From an uncultured Collinsella sp. (GTDB taxonomy: Bacteria > Actinomycetota > Coriobacteriia > Coriobacteriales > Coriobacteriaceae): a DNA stretch of 64,000 nucleotides. A program made the position numbers and the translations under genes. Shown one piece after another: positions 61,257 to 64,000 of the stretch; within the stretch, counting starts at the first letter, position 1; each line of letters opens with the position of its first letter. The notes beneath the pieces were generated by a model. That model ran no database searches. It had not been told where the DNA came from and saw nothing but the letters and a program-made list of their open reading frames with translations. Location of the stretch: the NCBI GenBank assembly GCA_900544845.1, contig UQWV01000002.1:1-64000 (forward strand). Direction: 5' to 3'.

Positions 61257-62447
61257 CTAGTCTCCGGCCCCGAAGACCCTGCCCTCGGGCGCGAGGCTGC
61301 TTGTTTGGGCAAATGATGGGCTGTCGGATTCGACTGTCTGCATGTCATCGATTGCTGTAACTTCATTAATTGTCGGGTCATCCAGCGTGATGCCTTCGAG
61401 TGTTGCTTTTTCGAGGTCGATTCGTTGGCGCTCTTCGGAATCCTGGCGAAGCTGCTTCTGAATTCGCCTTTTCTCTTCTATAAACCTTCTGAGCACAAAC
61501 TGTCTCAGGTCCTCTTGCATGATTTGAAAGTCTTTTGGTAGACGCGAGGGGCGTACGCCCTCTTTCCGCTGGATTGCTTCCATGACCCTAACGAAAGAGC
61601 TGGCATGCATAAAGGAATAACGGCTGACGGTGATGATTCCGTATCCCATGGACGCAAGCGCATTCTTGCGTTCCTCATCGATGGCGCGGTCTTCTTCCGC
61701 GTCATGATAAAAACCGTTGTATTCAATGTCTGTGCGAGATTTCTTTAGATACGCATCCATAAAGAACTTTTTGCGTCTCGTGAGATTCTTTGCGGCGGCG
61801 GTGACCTGCACCTCGTAATCGGTCTCAATTCCCTTAATACCAAGCCCTCCTTCGCTTTTGGGCAGCGTTAGCATCATGACAAATGCCGTTTCCATGGGAG
61901 ACCGGCATCCGTCGCGTACACATTGGATCGCCTTTCGGGCAAGGGCCAAACCGTCGCATCTGGTAATGGAATTAAAGAACTGCTTTAACCTCTCGGTCGA
62001 GGTGAGCGCGAAACGCTCGTTATAAGAGGTGGAAGAGCCGGTTCCAAGGGAGTAAGCGCTGCACAATTCAAAGTAGTACTCCACCAGTTCGCGAAAAGGG
62101 AGATAGGTGGCGGCTTGAAGTGCGCAAAGCTCAACGCCAACAATGAAGATGCCATCTTTGAGCTCGATGAAGCGTGAGCTCGAGAATCGTTTTGAAGACA
62201 TGTGGCATTGACAGTTCATTGCATAGCGCGCATTCCTGCGATCAAACACCATCACCTCGAGGGAATCATTTGCGCCGAGGGAAACATCATGTTTGGTGAG
62301 CCATTCTGCGGCTGCGTCAAGGAGCGTTCCGGTGGGACATGATCCGTAAATCGCGGCAGGGTTACAGGACTCGATGCCTTTCGCAGACACCGAATGCACG
62401 GCCTGGTAGACCGCTTTTGCAGTGGTATGTGACAATACGATACTCAT
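61257..62447 (-). CDS. Putative nuclease-fold protein (Vsr/DUF559-like C-terminal domain)
   Basis: The 396-residue protein starts MSIVLSHTTAKAVYQAVHSV. The middle RSPMETAFVMMLTLPKSEGG and later RTDIEYNGFYHDAEEDRAID, RKNALASMGYGIITVSRYSF match the layout of very-short-patch-repair or DUF559-type PD-(D/E)xK domains (E, D..E, then a hydrophobic strand). An upstream region LGANDSLEVMVFDRRNARYA may sense a ligand or DNA. The C-terminal 60 residues are charged and helical. The ribosome binding site is weak. No partner is adjacent; a defence or regulatory role is only a guess. Confidence 0.65.
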   Translation of the reverse strand: MSIVLSHTTAKAVYQAVHSVSAKGIESCNPAAIYGSCPTGTLLDAAAEWLTKHDVSLGANDSLEVMVFDRRNARYAMNCQCHMSSKRFSSSRFIELKDGIFIVGVELCALQAATYLPFRELVEYYFELCSAYSLGTGSSTSYNERFALTSTERLKQFFNSITRCDGLALARKAIQCVRDGCRSPMETAFVMMLTLPKSEGGLGIKGIETDYEVQVTAAAKNLTRRKKFFMDAYLKKSRTDIEYNGFYHDAEEDRAIDEERKNALASMGYGIITVSRYSFMHASSFVRVMEAIQRKEGVRPSRLPKDFQIMQEDLRQFVLRRFIEEKRRIQKQLRQDSEERQRIDLEKATLEGITLDDPTINEVTAIDDMQTVESDSPSFAQTSSLAPEGRVFGAGD

Positions 62448-62798
62448 GGTATATATCGTGTCAGCTAATGCCGTGTTGATGGCGCTGAGTGAAAAAGTCG
62501 TTTTAGAGGTCTAACCAAATGCTGTCCAAAAGCTTGACGCAATTATGAGTTGGTATGCCCTAAATAAAAGTTTTCGCAGCTTAGCTATAGCATATAACTA
62601 CTCAATTGCTGCACATTTGATTGTGATGCATCACCATTCGACAACGAATTACGTGTCGGGAATTGGCCAAAATCGTTCAAAATGAGGGTTCAGAATTTGT
62701 GATGGCAGATCTATCTGTGGAATGTAGGGCGGCCCCGCTGCGGGGTTTTCCGCTGCGAGGCCGCTCGTGATCTACGCCGGAGTTTGTCGTAGACGTTT
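62448..62798. other. 351-bp intergenic region
   Basis: AT-rich DNA upstream of the nuclease-fold gene, probably its promoter, and a GC-rich end near 62726-62766 with CCCCGC-GCGGGG repeats downstream of the exonuclease gene. No protein-coding frame is convincing. Confidence 0.5.
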
Positions 62799-63767
62799 CT
62801 ACTTGGCAAACAGGTTCTTGAGGTTGAACTCGGCTTGGACGGTGCGGAGCATGAGGTCGGTGTCGTCCAGACCCAGATGCTGCTCGTTGGCATCGGCGGC
62901 GAGGGTGCCACGGCGGCGCGCCCAGTTCTCGAGCGCGGCGGGCGCGGACTCGCGGGGGAGCGAGCGCACGTCGGCGTCCAAGCTGCGGCAGATCTGGCGC
63001 GAGTCGATGACGATAATCTTACCCGCGCGGCGTGCCTCGGCGTAGCCGTCCAGGTGGATCTTGAACCAGCTGTCCTCAAAGGCGGCGTTGTGTGCCATGT
63101 ACGGGTACTTCTTCATAAGCTTGAGCAGCTGCTTCTGCAGTTCCTTGTTCTCGCGGAATGGCTTTTTGCCGTCGATGTCGTCCCAGGTGATGTGGTGGAT
63201 ATTCGACAACGGCACATCCTCGCCGCGGTAGATGTCGGGCAGGCCGCAGTAGTGTGCCTCGGCGTCGTGCGGGACGGCGTCGCTGGTGAGCTCCATGATC
63301 TCCCAGCCCACGTTGATGATGTAGCCGCGCTCGGGTGCACGGCCGGTGGTCTCGATGTCGATACCGAGCACGGTGCCCTGGATGGGCTTGCGGGCGTAGG
63401 CCACGCCGAGCGCGTCGCGGTCGCCGCGGATCTCGCGCATGACCGACGCGGCGGTGCGCTTTTGCATCTTACCGATGGCCGCGCAGGTGTCGGCATCGGA
63501 CAGGCCGCGCGAAAGCGTCGCGGGCGTCACGTTGCGTAGGCGTGCCTCGCCAATCTGGTCGCACAGGTCGCGGTTGCGGTCAGCCAGGTCGCGCACGGTG
63601 GCAAAGTCGAAGCTGGGGTCGCCCTCGGCGGTAAAGTATTCGGTTTCGAGCACCTTAAGGGCCTCCTCGCCCTTCTGGCGCTCGGACTCCATGGCGCCGT
63701 GATCGCCATAGATAAACATGGGAATAAACGGCTGGCGCTCGTATTCGAGTGCTTGTGAAACGTTCAT
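62799..63767 (-). CDS. DEDDh-type 3'-5' exonuclease
   Basis: The 322-residue protein has a C-terminal exonuclease domain of the DNA polymerase III epsilon type: GIDIETTGRAPERGYIINVG (first D and E), MAHNAAFEDSWF (D), and a final H/D motif near NEQHLGLDDTDLML. The first ~130 residues are a unique helical region (RQPFIPMFIYGDHGAMESER, QKGEEALKVLETEYF). It probably trims DNA or RNA ends. AAGGAG is 7 bp before the ATG. Confidence 0.88.
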   Translation of the reverse strand: MNVSQALEYERQPFIPMFIYGDHGAMESERQKGEEALKVLETEYFTAEGDPSFDFATVRDLADRNRDLCDQIGEARLRNVTPATLSRGLSDADTCAAIGKMQKRTAASVMREIRGDRDALGVAYARKPIQGTVLGIDIETTGRAPERGYIINVGWEIMELTSDAVPHDAEAHYCGLPDIYRGEDVPLSNIHHITWDDIDGKKPFRENKELQKQLLKLMKKYPYMAHNAAFEDSWFKIHLDGYAEARRAGKIIVIDSRQICRSLDADVRSLPRESAPAALENWARRRGTLAADANEQHLGLDDTDLMLRTVQAEFNLKNLFAK

Positions 63768-63939
63768 ATAACTGCTCCTTGGATGGGCCGCGTCGTGCGG
63801 CTCAGGGTCATTAAGATGTGGCGAGATGATAGTTTACCATGGGCAACTATTGGCATCGCGCCTAGGACAACTACAATACCCTAGTTGACCGCTAGGACTT
63901 TTACAATGCTGCCGAAAGACACGAAAGGTTCCATCCGTC

Positions 63940-64000
63940 ATGGATTTGCTGATTGATATTCTGCTCGACGCCGGCAAGGACACGCTCTCGCTGCTGCCGT
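63940..64000 (+). CDS. Start of a membrane transporter gene (probable ArsP_2/10TM efflux type), cut by window end
   Basis: ATG 63940 opens MDLLIDILLDAGKDTLSLLP, resembling the N-terminus of the ten-helix ArsP_2-type putative arsenic or manganese exporters. GAAAGG lies 11 bp upstream. Two direct copies of CTAGGAC-NNN-TACAAT at 63862 and 63892, exactly 30 bp apart, lie before it, as does ATGGGCAACTATTGGC (63839-63854), close to the motif in the DtxR-type promoter. Confidence 0.55.
   Translation, partial: MDLLIDILLDAGKDTLSLLP

Overview
This 64 kb window is GC-rich, gene-dense bacterial chromosome. Its content points to a gut Coriobacteriia species, most likely Collinsella: class III fructose-1,6-bisphosphatase, very large host-facing surface proteins with DUF4430 (transcobalamin-like C-terminal) and InlB-type repeats, an LPXTG protein, DegV proteins, a FchA/FolD pair and a QueH-type queuosine pathway. 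The assignment is inferred from gene content and not from a marker gene. No rRNA, ordinary tRNA, CRISPR array, transposase or phage block is visible.

Layout. 1-5.2 kb: type I restriction-modification operon hsdR-hsdM-hsdS on the minus strand; its short hsdS ends tail-to-tail against the end of an opposing hsdS. 5.2-10.3 kb: accessory stretch of small unknown genes, an ADP-ribosylglycohydrolase and a HicB-like protein, with a divergent pair of tRNA-like RNAs. 10.4-15 kb: envelope genes (two paralogous lipoproteins, a zinc-ribbon membrane protein, an LPKTG beta-helix protein). 15.2-21 kb: fchA-folD, a C69 dipeptidase, and a phasin-like protein with a UbiB-type kinase. 21.1-29.5 kb: cobalamin riboswitch followed by a ~2,400-residue surface protein and a second membrane-anchored DUF4430 protein. 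29.6-39.6 kb: two GtrA proteins, class III FBPase, DegV, an unknown TIM-barrel protein, an RsmB-like methyltransferase, a divergent MetRS and a DUF3267 protein. 39.5-46.2 kb: queH, queA and tgt, interrupted by a coiled-coil membrane protein and an SDR enzyme. 46.4-57.3 kb: LOG protein, second DegV, M20 dipeptidase, pstSCAB, ABC-F protein and HAD phosphatases. 57.4-60.9 kb: DtxR-type regulator, then an ArsR/HMA/P-type ATPase metal-efflux operon with repeated operator boxes. 61.2-64 kb: a nuclease-fold protein, a DEDDh exonuclease and the start of a probable ArsP_2-type transporter.

The most unusual content is between and around the genes. (1) Two copies of a ~225-nt structured element follow queA and the SDR gene; their stems differ in sequence but both still pair, so base pairing has been conserved. 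(2) Two divergently oriented tRNA-like RNAs share a core but lack a normal anticodon arm, and each ends in a terminator. (3) The cobalamin riboswitch sits in front of surface proteins carrying transcobalamin-like domains, which suggests a B12-controlled corrinoid capture system. (4) FolD lacks the catalytic Lys and the conserved Gln and is encoded next to a separate cyclohydrolase-type protein. (5) Several families of palindromic or inverted-repeat elements are scattered between genes.
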